From Nostoc sp. TCL240-02 (lineage in GTDB: Bacteria > Cyanobacteriota > Cyanobacteriia > Cyanobacteriales > Nostocaceae): DNA of 64,000 nucleotides. The first letter of the stretch is position 1. Each line of letters begins with the position of its first letter. Positions 18,196 through 27,765 of this stretch are shown here, piece by piece. The position numbers and the translations under genes are program-made. The notes beneath the pieces were generated by a model. That model saw nothing but the letters and a program-made list of their open reading frames with translations. It was not told the DNA's origin and did no database searches. Location: assembly GCF_013343235.1 (NCBI RefSeq), contig NZ_CP040094.1, positions 6,443,001-6,507,000 on the forward strand, in the 5' to 3' direction.

Positions 18196-19152
18196 ATGAG
18201 CCAGAAACGAATCTTAGTGACTGGTGCAAGTGGTTGTATAGGTCATTATTTAACAGAAGCCTTAATTAAAGAAACAGACTACGAACTGTATCTGCTAGTT
18301 AGGAACCCAAGCAAACTGCAAGTTGATACTAAAGCCCGTTCAGGTATCAACATATTACAAGGTGATATGCAAAATATTTGCCAGTTTGCCGATTTACTAT
18401 CTACAATTGATACGGCTGTACTCACCGCTACGGCTTGGGGTGGTGATGAAACATTTGATATTAATGTCGTCAAGACTATAGAATTGCTCGAATTACTAGA
18501 TCCAGAACGTTGCCAGCAGGTGATTTATTTTTCGACAGCTAGCGTTTTGGATCGCTACAATCAACCATTAAAAGAAGCCGGGGAAATTGGGACAGATTAC
18601 ATCCGTTCCAAATATGAATGCTTACAAAAAAAAGAAAAATTAGCGATCGCACCCAAAATTACCACAGTATTTCCGACTGTAGTATTGGGTGGTGATGCGA
18701 ATAAACCCTATTCTGCTGTTACATCTGGCATTCCAGAAGTAACGAAATATATTAATTTAATTCGCTTTTTGGAAGCAGATGGTAGTTTTCACTTTATCCA
18801 CGGACGAGATATTGCCACTGTAGTACGATATTTAATTGATCGTACTTCCGAAAACGATCAACCACGTCGGCTTGTTTTGGGCCAAGCACCGTTAACTGCT
18901 AATCAAGCAGTGGAACAAGTTTGTGCTTATCTGGGCAAAAAGATTTACTTTCGCATTCCCATCTCCATAGCATTGGCTAATTTGATTATTGTTCTGTTTC
19001 GTATTCAAATAGCTGCTTGGGATAGATTTTGTATGAACTATCGGCATTTCACATACGAAAAATTCATAAATCCCAATAGTTTTGGCTTGCCAAATTATTG
19101 TGCAACCATGAGTGATGTTTTAAAAATTAGTGGCGTTGAACGTGCTGATTGA
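18196..19152 (+). CDS. NAD(P)-dependent epimerase/dehydratase family protein (extended SDR)
   Basis: A 318-residue extended short-chain dehydrogenase/reductase. The Rossmann nucleotide loop is VTGASGCIGHYL at residues 8-19; LVRNPSKLQ and ILQGDM follow. The active-site Ser is in YFSTASVLDRY and the Tyr-xxx-Lys pair in YIRSKYECL near residue 139. The C-terminal part is hydrophobic around residues 260-280, so membrane association is possible. The substrate is not identifiable; candidates include nucleotide sugars or isoprenoid/sterol-like compounds. Not obviously in an operon. Confidence 0.8.
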   Translation: MSQKRILVTGASGCIGHYLTEALIKETDYELYLLVRNPSKLQVDTKARSGINILQGDMQNICQFADLLSTIDTAVLTATAWGGDETFDINVVKTIELLELLDPERCQQVIYFSTASVLDRYNQPLKEAGEIGTDYIRSKYECLQKKEKLAIAPKITTVFPTVVLGGDANKPYSAVTSGIPEVTKYINLIRFLEADGSFHFIHGRDIATVVRYLIDRTSENDQPRRLVLGQAPLTANQAVEQVCAYLGKKIYFRIPISIALANLIIVLFRIQIAAWDRFCMNYRHFTYEKFINPNSFGLPNYCATMSDVLKISGVERAD

Positions 19153-19163
19153 GAAAATATGTA

Positions 19164-19877
19164 TTATTTGCTAATGATAACGGTCATTTCTTGCAAAGAT
19201 AAGCCGACACAAGCTGCCAGTTCTTCCAATGTCAATCGTTCGCGTGTGCTTGCTTCTAACGTAGACGTTGCAGCTGCAACGTAGTCAGGATTAGCAAGAT
19301 GGTTGACATTCTTAGGAAAAGTTGCTTGGGAATAAAGGCTGGCAATACCTGAGCCTCCAGTAAATTTTTGTATTTGATAAGTGGCAATTAAAGCTGCTTG
19401 ACGCGCTTGGAGATAAGCAACATAGTGTTGTATGATAGCTAACCTTTTTTGCTGTCTAGCTTCCTGCCAACGAGCTCGTAAAACAGGAAGCTGTTGAAAA
19501 GTACTGATGAATTTAATCGGGTCAACTGTAACGGTTAAGGAAAAGCTGTTTGAGCGTTCAGATGGGGAATCGGGTGATGTTGAAACTGTAGTTAGACCTG
19601 GAGATAATTCGATAGCTACGACATCCCTAAAAGCATTTAATCCCATTGCAGCTTTTGTTTCTAGCACTTGGGCTGAGTTGCGTTCAGCAATACCTACTAA
19701 TTGCTCAATAATTTTGAGATCATGCTGTGTAATCTCAGTTTGAAGTAGGTTAGGTTGATTACCGTAACTGGACTTATCTTCGGATGCAACCACAGGAAAT
19801 GTAGTACTGATAAATGTAACGGCAAGGAGAATCTTGAAACTTTGTGCAAAAGCTTTTGGGAGCCATCGTGCGATCAT
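19164..19877 (-). CDS. Hypothetical exported protein, weakly TolC-like
   Basis: A 237-residue protein with a signal peptide (basic MIARWLPKAFAQSFK, hydrophobic ILLAVTFIS, cleavage near VVAS). The mature part has long amphipathic helices and a stretch (DPIKFISTFQQLPVLRARWQEA, then HYVAYLQARQAALIATYQI) that reminds me of the helical barrel segments of TolC-like outer-membrane proteins, but it is about half the normal length and lacks a clear beta domain. It may be a short periplasmic relative. It is convergent with the SDR gene, 11 bp apart. Function unknown. Confidence 0.55.
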   Translation of the reverse strand: MIARWLPKAFAQSFKILLAVTFISTTFPVVASEDKSSYGNQPNLLQTEITQHDLKIIEQLVGIAERNSAQVLETKAAMGLNAFRDVVAIELSPGLTTVSTSPDSPSERSNSFSLTVTVDPIKFISTFQQLPVLRARWQEARQQKRLAIIQHYVAYLQARQAALIATYQIQKFTGGSGIASLYSQATFPKNVNHLANPDYVAAATSTLEASTRERLTLEELAACVGLSLQEMTVIISK

Positions 19878-20453
19878 CTGATTGATTTATTCTGAAGCTA
19901 CTACACTTCTTTTCTAATTTGCTTCTATTTTTAGAATACAACTAAATGAGAATATTTCTTATAAGTGTGGAGTCTTTTTTAAGAAATATAGTTAGTAGAT
20001 GGTGATAATATCAGTCTGTAAAGCCTTTAAATCAAAGGCTTGGATATCTATTCAGGATTTTAGACGATTAAGATTCTTTATAGATTTTAGTGATAATGTT
20101 TAACATATAGGCGATCGCTTATGACAGTTGCCTAAGTCCCAATACGGTTCGGATAAGGTTTTTGATGACACACCCTAGATCGCATCTCTTCCCTTAACCG
20201 AACCGTATTGGCTTAAGCCCTACTGATATGAATTTAGTTTGTAGCCTCGTCGTAGTTAGAGAAACCAGAAATCTCCTGATTCCTGTTTCAACATGCTTTT
20301 ATTTTTGCCGATTAGCTGCAAGAATTCCAGTCGCTAGCCGCCCATTAAAAGGAAAAATATCGGTGGTAAGATAAAACAACTTTAATAAAAAGTCAATAAC
20401 TCTTTATTTTCGTTAGAGTGGGATAACAATCAAAGTGTGAGGATTGATACTAC
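19878..20453. other. Intergenic region carrying a MITE-like inverted repeat
   Basis: 576 bp with no convincing gene. It contains a HIP1 site and the inverted-repeat element at 20139-20211. The last 100 bp are the probable promoter region of the radical SAM gene. Confidence 0.5.
20139..20211. mobile_element. Small inverted-repeat element (MITE-like)
   Basis: CCAATACGGTTCGGATAAGG (20139-20158) pairs with CCTTAACCGAACCGTATTGG (20192-20211) with one mismatch, spaced by 33 bp. No ORF lies inside. This looks like the paired ends of an insertion sequence without its transposase. Flanking CTAAG/CTTAAG-like bases may be a target duplication but are not exact. Confidence 0.65.
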
Positions 20454-22052
20454 ATGCGAATCTTGTTAGTGTATCCAATATTTCCCAAAACCTTTTGGTC
20501 TTATGAAAAAATCTTAGAGTTAGTTGATCGCAAAGTTTTATTACCACCTCTGGGTTTAGTAACAGTAGCCGCAATTTTGCCCCAAGAATGGGAATTCAAG
20601 CTGGTAGATCGCAACATCCGCGCAGCAACAGAAGAAGAGTGGGCATGGGCAGATGTAGTAATTCTTTCTGCGATGATTGTCCAGAAACAAGATTTACTTG
20701 AACAAATTCAGGAAGCAAAAAAACGTGGCAAGCTAGTCGCAGTTGGCGGCCCCTATCCAACCTCTGTACCTCATGAAGTTGAAAATGTTGGCGCAGATTT
20801 TCTCATTCTGGATGAAGGGGAAATCACGCTACCCATGTTTATTGAGGCAATTCAACGGGGTGAAACTTCTGGAACTTTCCGCGCCACAGAAAAGCCTGAT
20901 GTCACAAGCACACCAATACCCCGCTTTGATTTATTAGAATTGAATGCCTATGACATGATGTCGGTGCAGTTTTCGCGTGGGTGTCCCTTCCAGTGCGAAT
21001 TTTGCGACATTATTGTTCTCTACGGGCGTAAACCGCGCACCAAAACTCCAGCACAACTGTTAGCAGAGTTAGATTGCCTCTATGAATTGGGTTGGCGGCG
21101 GGGTGTGTTCATGGTGGATGACAACTTTATTGGCAACAAGCGAAATGTGAAATTGTTGCTGAAAGAGTTAAAAGTCTGGATGGCAGAACACAAGTATCCC
21201 TTCCGATTTGACACTGAAGCTTCAATTGACTTAGCCCAAGATGCAGAAATGTTGGAGTTGATGGTTGAGTCTGGTTTCTCGGCGGTGTTTTTAGGAATTG
21301 AAACGCCGGATGAGGATAGTTTGCAAATGACCAAGAAGTTTCAAAATACTCGCAGTTCTCTAACTGAGGCAGTGGAAACCATCATCAAAGCTGGATTGCG
21401 CCCAATGGCTGGGTTTATTATCGGTTTTGATGGGGAAAAAGCAGGCGCAGGCGATCGCATTGTCCGCTTTGCAGAACAAGCAGCTATTCCCTCTACTACC
21501 TTTGCAATGTTGCAAGCGTTACCTAATACCGCGCTTTGGCATCGCCTGAAAAAAGAAGGGCGGCTGCGGGAAAATCAAGATGGCAACATCAACCAAACAA
21601 CATTGATGAACTTCCTGCCCACCCGTCCCCTGGAAGAACTGGCACGAGAATATATTGAAGCGTTTTGTACTTTATACGATCCAGTAAATTATTTGGATCG
21701 CACCTATCGCTGCTTCTTGATGATGGGTTTGCCGAATTGGAAAGCGCCAGCAAAAATGCCAGAGTGGGTGGTTGTAAAAGCGTTGTTGATTGTAATTTGG
21801 CGACAAGGAATCAAACGGGAAACCCGTTGGAAGTTCTGGCACCATTTGTTTAGTATTCTCAAGCGTAACCCTGGAGTTATTGAGCATTACATCTCTGCTT
21901 GCGCCCACAACGAGCATTTTTTAGAGTATCGCCAAATTGTGCGCGATCAAATTGAAAGTCAGTTAACTGAATATCTCGCACAAGGTGCAGAACAGCCTTA
22001 TGTGCTAGTAAAGGAAAAAGCTGAGGAAAAAGCTGAAGCGGTAGTTAGTTAA
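20454..22052 (+). CDS. B12-binding-domain radical SAM protein (HpnP-like architecture)
   Basis: A 532-residue protein. The N-terminal cobalamin-binding-like Rossmann domain (residues 1-130) starts ILLVYPIFPKTFWSYEKI. The radical SAM core follows with the CxxxCxxC cluster motif in SRGCPFQCEFCDI near residue 180 that binds the 4Fe-4S cluster. The C-terminal 130 residues are the extra domain seen in the hopanoid C-2 methylase (HpnP) group. Cyanobacteria have several such paralogs, so lipid methylation is possible but not proven. It ends in a charged KEKAEEKAEA tail. Single gene; start supported by GTGAGGA upstream. Confidence 0.8.
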   Translation: MRILLVYPIFPKTFWSYEKILELVDRKVLLPPLGLVTVAAILPQEWEFKLVDRNIRAATEEEWAWADVVILSAMIVQKQDLLEQIQEAKKRGKLVAVGGPYPTSVPHEVENVGADFLILDEGEITLPMFIEAIQRGETSGTFRATEKPDVTSTPIPRFDLLELNAYDMMSVQFSRGCPFQCEFCDIIVLYGRKPRTKTPAQLLAELDCLYELGWRRGVFMVDDNFIGNKRNVKLLLKELKVWMAEHKYPFRFDTEASIDLAQDAEMLELMVESGFSAVFLGIETPDEDSLQMTKKFQNTRSSLTEAVETIIKAGLRPMAGFIIGFDGEKAGAGDRIVRFAEQAAIPSTTFAMLQALPNTALWHRLKKEGRLRENQDGNINQTTLMNFLPTRPLEELAREYIEAFCTLYDPVNYLDRTYRCFLMMGLPNWKAPAKMPEWVVVKALLIVIWRQGIKRETRWKFWHHLFSILKRNPGVIEHYISACAHNEHFLEYRQIVRDQIESQLTEYLAQGAEQPYVLVKEKAEEKAEAVVS

Positions 22053-22197
22053 ACGTGGTAACAGATAAGCCAATCGCAAGTGATTGATCGTATCTTCACC
22101 CGTACAATTATACGGGTGAATTTACGTATATAGTTAGTAGCATTTATGAATGAAAGCAGTTCTTGCAGAGGCAAATTTTCCCCTGCCCCCTGCCTCT

Positions 22198-23466
22198 TCA
22201 TCTCCCGCGATCGCGTTCTAAATCATCAATCACTCTTTGCAAATACCACTCATCTGACATTCCAGGATGATAATCCTGTTTCTGCTGAATCAATCTTTCG
22301 GCAATTTCCCAATATCCTCCAACCATTCGCAAAAGTCTCTGATGTAGCAGGTTATACTTTTGCTTTGTTGACTGGGGACTAAATTTTTGGATTTTTTCTA
22401 GACTACTTAAAACTTGTTGATAATTGACCCAGTCTTCTTGTTCACAAAAGATACTCGCCGCCCGTTGATAATCTTCCATAGCGTTTTGGATTTCTTCTAA
22501 ACAAGTATAGGCAATGCCGCGATTGTAGTAAGCTTGAGCATCATTAGAATTAATTTGCAGCGCTTGAGTGTAATCTTGAATTGCACCGAGATAGTTGCCC
22601 GTTGTCCGATAGGCATTACCTCTAGCAACATAGACTAAGGGATCTTGTGGTTGCATCTGGAGTGCTTGGTTAAGATCCGCGATCGCACCTTGATGATCTC
22701 CCAATATAGAACGGGCTTTACCTCGGTTGCGATAAACAATGGCATCTTGAAAATTTAGTCGCAATGCTTGATTAAAATCTGCGATCGCTTCTCGATAATT
22801 TCCCAGTTTACAACGCACAACCCCACGACAGCAGTAAGCTTGGGCATCTTCTGAATCTGCTTTCAATACCCAGTTTAAATCGGCCAGTGCCTCTTGAGTA
22901 TCTCCCTTTTCAGCTTTTTCTAATAATTGAGTGAAATAATCATTGGTGGATAAAATTGGCGCATTGGTAGAACGCGATTGTTGTACAACAGATAATTCTT
23001 GGGGTTGTAGCTGTTTAATTCGTTCCAGACACAGACGACAATTCTCTTTATCCTGTTGTTCTAGATATAATTGTGCAGCCTTTTTAAAGTTAGCGATCGC
23101 ATCTTGAAGATAACCCTGTTTGCGCCGCACCATCCCTCGCAGATTATAAGCCGCAGCATAATTGAGATTGAGACGAATAGCGCGTTCAACATCTTCCAGC
23201 GCCCCTGGTAAATTTTTCAGCGCCACCCTAGCCAATGCACGACAATAATATGCCTCTACACTCTCAGGATTAAGTTTCAGAGCTTCAGTATAATCTGAAA
23301 CAGCCTTAAGGATTGCTCCTGAGTCATAATATGCTAAACCCCTTTGCAAGTAAGCTTCGGTAAAGTAAGGTGTCAGTTGTAAAGCATGGCTAAATTCCTC
23401 AATTGCTCCAGCGTAGTCTTTTCGCCTAGCCTTTTCCAATCCTCTATTGTAAAATTCGTCATTCAT
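22198..23466 (-). CDS. Tetratricopeptide repeat protein
   Basis: A 422-residue protein made mostly of TPR units. At least ten 34-residue repeats can be seen, with the A-Y-x-x-R-G-x-A and A-I-x-D-x-x-x-A-L pattern (AYLQRGLAYYDSGAILKAVSD, AYYNRGIAYTCLEEIQNAMED). Repeats occupy residues 5-155 and 180-345, separated by a less regular linker. The last 70 residues are non-repeat and highly charged (VIDDLERDRGR). No signal peptide, so a cytoplasmic scaffold is likely. Several HIP1 octamers sit at the same place in successive repeats. Partner unknown. Confidence 0.85.
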   Translation of the reverse strand: MNDEFYNRGLEKARRKDYAGAIEEFSHALQLTPYFTEAYLQRGLAYYDSGAILKAVSDYTEALKLNPESVEAYYCRALARVALKNLPGALEDVERAIRLNLNYAAAYNLRGMVRRKQGYLQDAIANFKKAAQLYLEQQDKENCRLCLERIKQLQPQELSVVQQSRSTNAPILSTNDYFTQLLEKAEKGDTQEALADLNWVLKADSEDAQAYCCRGVVRCKLGNYREAIADFNQALRLNFQDAIVYRNRGKARSILGDHQGAIADLNQALQMQPQDPLVYVARGNAYRTTGNYLGAIQDYTQALQINSNDAQAYYNRGIAYTCLEEIQNAMEDYQRAASIFCEQEDWVNYQQVLSSLEKIQKFSPQSTKQKYNLLHQRLLRMVGGYWEIAERLIQQKQDYHPGMSDEWYLQRVIDDLERDRGR

Positions 23467-23730
23467 AATATTTGTTTGGTTGATTCAGTTAGTTGAATTC
23501 CAGCAAGCTTGCTTCGTAGCCTAACCTATCCACTCACTCTTAATATTCTAAGTATTCAGCATGGCTTTGGTTCATTTCGGATTTGCAGTGAATTAAAACG
23601 AACACACACCGTAAATTTTATTAGCGGGATTCACCCAATTGAATATTGTACACCTCCAGGTTTTTCAGTTAGATTTAGTACAAATTTTAGCTAAAACTTT
23701 GATGATTATTATCAATAATGAGTTATACCA

Positions 23731-24879
23731 ATGAAAATCAGAACTATCACAACGGGTATATCACTTCAATCTTTACAAGATCAGGAAACAATTAAGCAAG
23801 CTGCTGACTTTAATCAGCAAGCGCAGATTCTCTTTGAAAAACAAGGATATGAAGTACAAACAACTAGAATAGCCACTAATACCTGGGAAGAATATCTACA
23901 AGACTTATCAAAAATCGAAATTATCAATGAAATTAAAACTCTAGAACAACTTTGCCAAAGTCTGAATATCAGCTTTTTCAATATTGGTTATGCCAGCAAA
24001 CCTGAAACCATAGATATCATTCCAGATATCAACAAAAATACATCGATTATTTATTGCTCTAGCAAAATTGGCGACAGTGAAACTGGCATCAATTTTGAGA
24101 ATGCTAGGGAATCCGCTAAAGCTATTAAACGTATTTCCCAAGAAAGTGAAAATGGTTATGGTAATTTTCGTTTTTGTGCATGGGCAAACTGTCAGCCAGG
24201 TATCCCATTTTTTCCTACAGCCTACCATAGAGGCAATACATCTTTCGCTATAGGTTTAGAGTTAGGTGACTTGGTAATGCAAGCATTTTCACAAGCTAAC
24301 AATATGATAACAGGAGAGCAAAACCTGCAATTACTTTTAGAATCTGAATTAAACCAAGTCGTGGTTATTGCCGAAAAAATATCTGATAGATTCGCCGTTA
24401 CATATACAGGAATCGATACCTCTCTAGCCCCATCCTTGGATAAGAAAAACAGTATTGCTTTTGCTTATGAAAAATTGATTAATGGCAAGTTTGGACATTC
24501 TGGAACTCTCAGCATTTCTGGTATGCTGACTCGTGTATTGAAAAATGTATCAGTAAAAATCTGTGGTTACTCTGGGCTGATGCTTCCAGTTTGTGAAGAT
24601 GTGGGACTAGCTACCAGAGCTAATGAGCAAACTTATGATATTACAAATTTATTATTATATTCAGCAGTTTGTGGTTGTGGACTGGATACAGTTCCGATTC
24701 CGGGTGATATAACGATAGAAAAAATTGCAGCTTTATTAATTGATATGGCAACTTTAGCCATCAAGTTAGATAAACCACTCTCAGCTAGATTATTTCCAAT
24801 TCCAAACAAAAAAGCTGGGGAAATGACTACATTCAATTCCCCATATCTCGTAGATTGCAAAATATTTACATTGGACTAA
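23731..24879 (+). CDS. DUF711 family protein
   Basis: A 382-residue soluble protein resembling the DUF711/PFL-type family: an N-terminal KIRTITTGISL segment, central AWANCQPGIPFFPTAYHRG and a C-terminal stretch with SGLMLPVCEDVGLA and CGCGLDTVPIPGDIT. The family is conserved in bacteria and archaea but lacks an established reaction; relatives resemble glycyl-radical enzymes without the Gly loop. It converges on the 2OG-Fe oxygenase gene with only 2 bp between the stop codons. It may be a single gene. Confidence 0.8.
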   Translation: MKIRTITTGISLQSLQDQETIKQAADFNQQAQILFEKQGYEVQTTRIATNTWEEYLQDLSKIEIINEIKTLEQLCQSLNISFFNIGYASKPETIDIIPDINKNTSIIYCSSKIGDSETGINFENARESAKAIKRISQESENGYGNFRFCAWANCQPGIPFFPTAYHRGNTSFAIGLELGDLVMQAFSQANNMITGEQNLQLLLESELNQVVVIAEKISDRFAVTYTGIDTSLAPSLDKKNSIAFAYEKLINGKFGHSGTLSISGMLTRVLKNVSVKICGYSGLMLPVCEDVGLATRANEQTYDITNLLLYSAVCGCGLDTVPIPGDITIEKIAALLIDMATLAIKLDKPLSARLFPIPNKKAGEMTTFNSPYLVDCKIFTLD

Positions 24880-24881
24880 AA

Positions 24882-25550
24882 TTATTCCGAAAGCAAGCTA
24901 GGAGAAGTTAGTACAAAAACATCCCTACTTCCTTGAGCGTCATATTGTGGTTTTATGGGAGTGGTGAAGTGGAAAAAATCATGATCGTTAACTAATAAAA
25001 GTTCTCCCGGATTTAGAACTTTGCTAAATACAGGATTTTCTTTTTTGGCAGCATATAACTGTGTTTCTCCACCTTGAATATTATCTCTATCTACTGAAAA
25101 TATGCCAATAAAATCAGTACCATCTTGATGGATACCTTCAGGTGCTGGATTACCCAAATTATCTAACGAACAAATAGTTCTAATTTGATGAACCCCAATT
25201 TCAGCTTCAGGATGAAGTTTACAAGAATCACTAAATGCTAAGACTAGATTTGTAAAAATATCAAGTTCTATGAGTCCATCATCTAATTCTGCGAACTCTC
25301 TTTTTATATCACCCACTAATGGATTATACTCTTTACTTTGAAAGAGATAGCCATGAGGTAATTTGATTAACCGATTTCCAGAAACTGTGAACCGAGATAA
25401 TCTTCTGGAACGATAGTTGCCTTTGATGTAAGGATCAATAGGCATATTAATAAAAAATGGTTTGAAACCTTCTGGATTGATTGAATTTACTTTTCTTAGA
25501 GTAAACAGAAAAGCATATTCTAATTCCGTTCCTGTCTCCAATTTTTGCAT
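24882..25550 (-). CDS. 2-oxoglutarate-Fe(II) dioxygenase family protein
   Basis: A 222-residue protein resembling the 2OG-Fe_Oxy_2 family, which includes amino-acid hydroxylases such as L-isoleucine dioxygenase. Metal ligands are likely the His and Asp of HQDGTDFIG near residue 141 and a distal His in VNDHDFFHFTTP; a basic residue for 2-oxoglutarate lies in the C-terminal RDVFVLT. The ATG at 25550 is supported by an AGGAGG seven bases upstream. Substrate unknown; a free amino acid or small peptide is plausible from the family. Convergent with the DUF711 gene. Confidence 0.8.
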   Translation of the reverse strand: MQKLETGTELEYAFLFTLRKVNSINPEGFKPFFINMPIDPYIKGNYRSRRLSRFTVSGNRLIKLPHGYLFQSKEYNPLVGDIKREFAELDDGLIELDIFTNLVLAFSDSCKLHPEAEIGVHQIRTICSLDNLGNPAPEGIHQDGTDFIGIFSVDRDNIQGGETQLYAAKKENPVFSKVLNPGELLLVNDHDFFHFTTPIKPQYDAQGSRDVFVLTSPSLLSE

Positions 25551-25789
25551 AGGATTTACCTCCTTGCACGTTGAAATCTCCCGGATTTTTTATGGGAGGC
25601 TTATAATGCTTATTATATGCTACTTTTTATTACTATGTTGTCAATTTAACTACAAAAGTTGACAATCTATGATATGTAAAGTTGCTTGATTTCTGTCACA
25701 GGGTGAAGTTGCTGCTGCAAAGATTTACTGTTGAGAGTTAGGTGGGTAAGGAATCGACGTATATTTACTAGCAGCAACAAGGTTTTATA

Positions 25790-26515
25790 ATGATGGATTG
25801 GCTTTACCGTTACCCGCCTTTGTATCCGGGTATTTTACTTAAGCGTTACAAGCGGTTTTTTGCTGACGTTCAACTTACTTCTGGCGAAATAGTCACAGCA
25901 CACTGTCCTAATACAGGGCCAATGACTGGTGTATCAACTCCCGAAAGTGCTGTACAGCTTTCCAAAAGTGATAATCTTAACCGCAAATTGGCTTACACTT
26001 TAGAACTAATTCAAGTACATGACAATGAGCCAACTTGGGTAGGCATAAATACTTTTTTGCCCAATCGGGTGGTAAAATTAGCTTTGGCAAAATATCTTTT
26101 CCCAGAATTGGGTGAGTATAGTCAAATCAAGGGCGAAGTGGTTTATGGGCTAGATAAAAAAAGTCGAGTGGATTTTTTCTTGACGGGGAGTGATGAGGAA
26201 CGCCCGATTTATTTAGAAGTGAAAAATACAACTTTGTCTGAGGGAAGATTAGCTTTATTTCCCGACACAGAAACTACAAGAGGACAAAAGCACTTGCGAG
26301 AACTAATGGCGTTGCTACCTCTAACTCGTGCGGTGATGCTTTACTTTATCAATCGCGGTGATTGTATAGAGTTTTCCCCTGGCGATCGCACAGATCCTGT
26401 CTATGGTAAATTATTAAGGGATGCGATCGCTCTTGGTTTAGAAGTCTTACCTTGCCGTTTTGATATTTCCCCCGAAGGTATCCGTTATTTGGGTTTGGCA
26501 AAACTAAAAATTTGA
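25790..26515 (+). CDS. sfsA: SfsA family DNA/RNA nuclease-like protein
   Basis: A 241-residue SfsA homolog. It has the N-terminal OB-like part (KRYKRFFADVQLTSGEIVTAHCPNTG) and a C-terminal restriction-endonuclease-like core with SRVDFFLTG, the E-x-K motif in IYLEVKNTTLSEG and FPDTETTRGQKHL. SfsA was named for sugar-fermentation stimulation in E. coli; a nuclease role is proposed from the fold. Length and motifs are intact. Followed by a strong hairpin terminator. Confidence 0.93.
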   Translation: MMDWLYRYPPLYPGILLKRYKRFFADVQLTSGEIVTAHCPNTGPMTGVSTPESAVQLSKSDNLNRKLAYTLELIQVHDNEPTWVGINTFLPNRVVKLALAKYLFPELGEYSQIKGEVVYGLDKKSRVDFFLTGSDEERPIYLEVKNTTLSEGRLALFPDTETTRGQKHLRELMALLPLTRAVMLYFINRGDCIEFSPGDRTDPVYGKLLRDAIALGLEVLPCRFDISPEGIRYLGLAKLKI

Positions 26516-26531
26516 TTACACTTAATTAAAC

Positions 26532-26568
26532 AATAAATCCATCTAGAAAGGATCTAGATGGATTTATT
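26532..26568. terminator. 16-bp perfect hairpin terminator
   Basis: AATAAATCCATCTAGA (26532-26547) pairs exactly with TCTAGATGGATTTATT (26553-26568) around a five-base loop. It lies between the convergent sfsA and fasciclin genes and ends in a T-rich arm, so it can serve sfsA. Confidence 0.7.
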
Positions 26569-26670
26569 GGTAGTTGCTGTTTACTAAAAAACATTCAACC
26601 AGATTTTAATCAAGAAACTACTATAGGTAGTCGCTACCTCAGAAACAGCATTCGCTATTCTGAAGTTTGC

Positions 26671-27072
26671 TTATGCAGGAATCAAAACTGTGTCAATTAC
26701 GTGGATGACACCGTTATCAGCAGCAACATCTGCTGTTGCAACTTTTGCATCATTAATTTTAACGCCATTAGAAGCGTCAATTTTTACATCTGAACCTTCA
26801 ACTGTTTTAGCTGTCTTCAGTTTAGCTACATCAGCAGCCAGTACTTTACCTGAGACAACATGATAGGTCAAGATTTTCTTTAGCTTTGGAATATCTTTCA
26901 GTAATGCGTCTACTGTACCTGCTGGAAGCTTGTTAAATGCTTCATCAGTGGGTGCGAAGACGGTGAATGGGCCATCACCTTTCAGTGTATCTACCAGACC
27001 AGCCGCTTGGATTGCTGCAACTAGTGTCTTGAAAGAACCATTGTTAGTGGCAGTGTCAATTATGTTGGCCAT
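26671..27072 (-). CDS. Fasciclin (FAS1) domain protein
   Basis: A 133-residue single FAS1 domain. The H1 motif reads [15 protein letters not shown], then [17 protein letters not shown], and the H2-like end is [14 protein letters not shown]. The domain fills the whole protein and there is no signal peptide or lipobox, unlike many secreted FAS1 proteins. FAS1 domains mediate adhesion; the short cytoplasm-like form is common in cyanobacteria and of unknown role. Single gene. Confidence 0.92.
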   Translation of the reverse strand: MANIIDTATNNGSFKTLVAAIQAAGLVDTLKGDGPFTVFAPTDEAFNKLPAGTVDALLKDIPKLKKILTYHVVSGKVLAADVAKLKTAKTVEGSDVKIDASNGVKINDAKVATADVAADNGVIHVIDTVLIPA

Positions 27073-27765
27073 GTGTTTTACCTAGTTCTGTGTAACCTGT
27101 TACAAATCTAAACTATTTTTCCATAAAAGCTATCTATCGCTAGGCGTATGTCAAATCAATTTATTTATTGATAACATAAAAGTTTGCATATATTTTTATA
27201 CACACAGAGAATTATATGTAGTTGATCTAGGTGGATGAGTTACAAGCACTCCTGGGTGCGTAGTTTACCGCCTTGGCATCGCTTCTCATTAGTATCATCT
27301 ACCAATAAAGTTAGTTAAATATACACTTACAACTACTTTATTGGTAAAAATGTATTTTAGTAATGCCCGACTATTTTTACAATAAACCTATACTGGACAA
27401 GCAAATCAGGAGTTTTTAAAATTTACCTGCACTTGCTTTAGCTTTTTGTCAGGATTTATTGACCAAAAATGTTGGTAATAATTCTGTTTAACTGATATTA
27501 TTTCATCACTAAATACATTTCACTTTCTGTTTGTGTAATTCTACTTGGAAATAATAACGGCTCATCATACCAATGCTTTTAGCAGTTGCGAGACCGTTTA
27601 TTTCCAGGATTTTTAGTGCGTAGGAATTACGCCAAAACTCTCTCTAAATGAGATTTATCAATATCTTCTGCATTCTGTGTAGTTGGTTTTTCTGTTGCCT
27701 GTGCGTAAGTCAGGTATGTCAAAAATGAGATTTTTAGGTAATATTTTCCCCAAACTATAACTTTC
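27073..27765. other. Intergenic region between the divergent fasciclin and modA genes
   Basis: 693 bp without a convincing gene. TACCAATAAAGT (27300-27311) and its exact complement ACTTTATTGGTA (27335-27346), followed by AAAAA, can form a long-loop hairpin. The two flanking genes are transcribed away from each other, so both promoters should be here. Confidence 0.5.

Noticed and set aside
22146..22382. 78-residue ORF opposite the TPR gene end
   Set aside because: Mostly antisense to the TPR coding sequence with no independent support.
24068..24253. 61-residue ORF inside the DUF711 gene
   Set aside because: It lies wholly in another frame of a well-supported gene.
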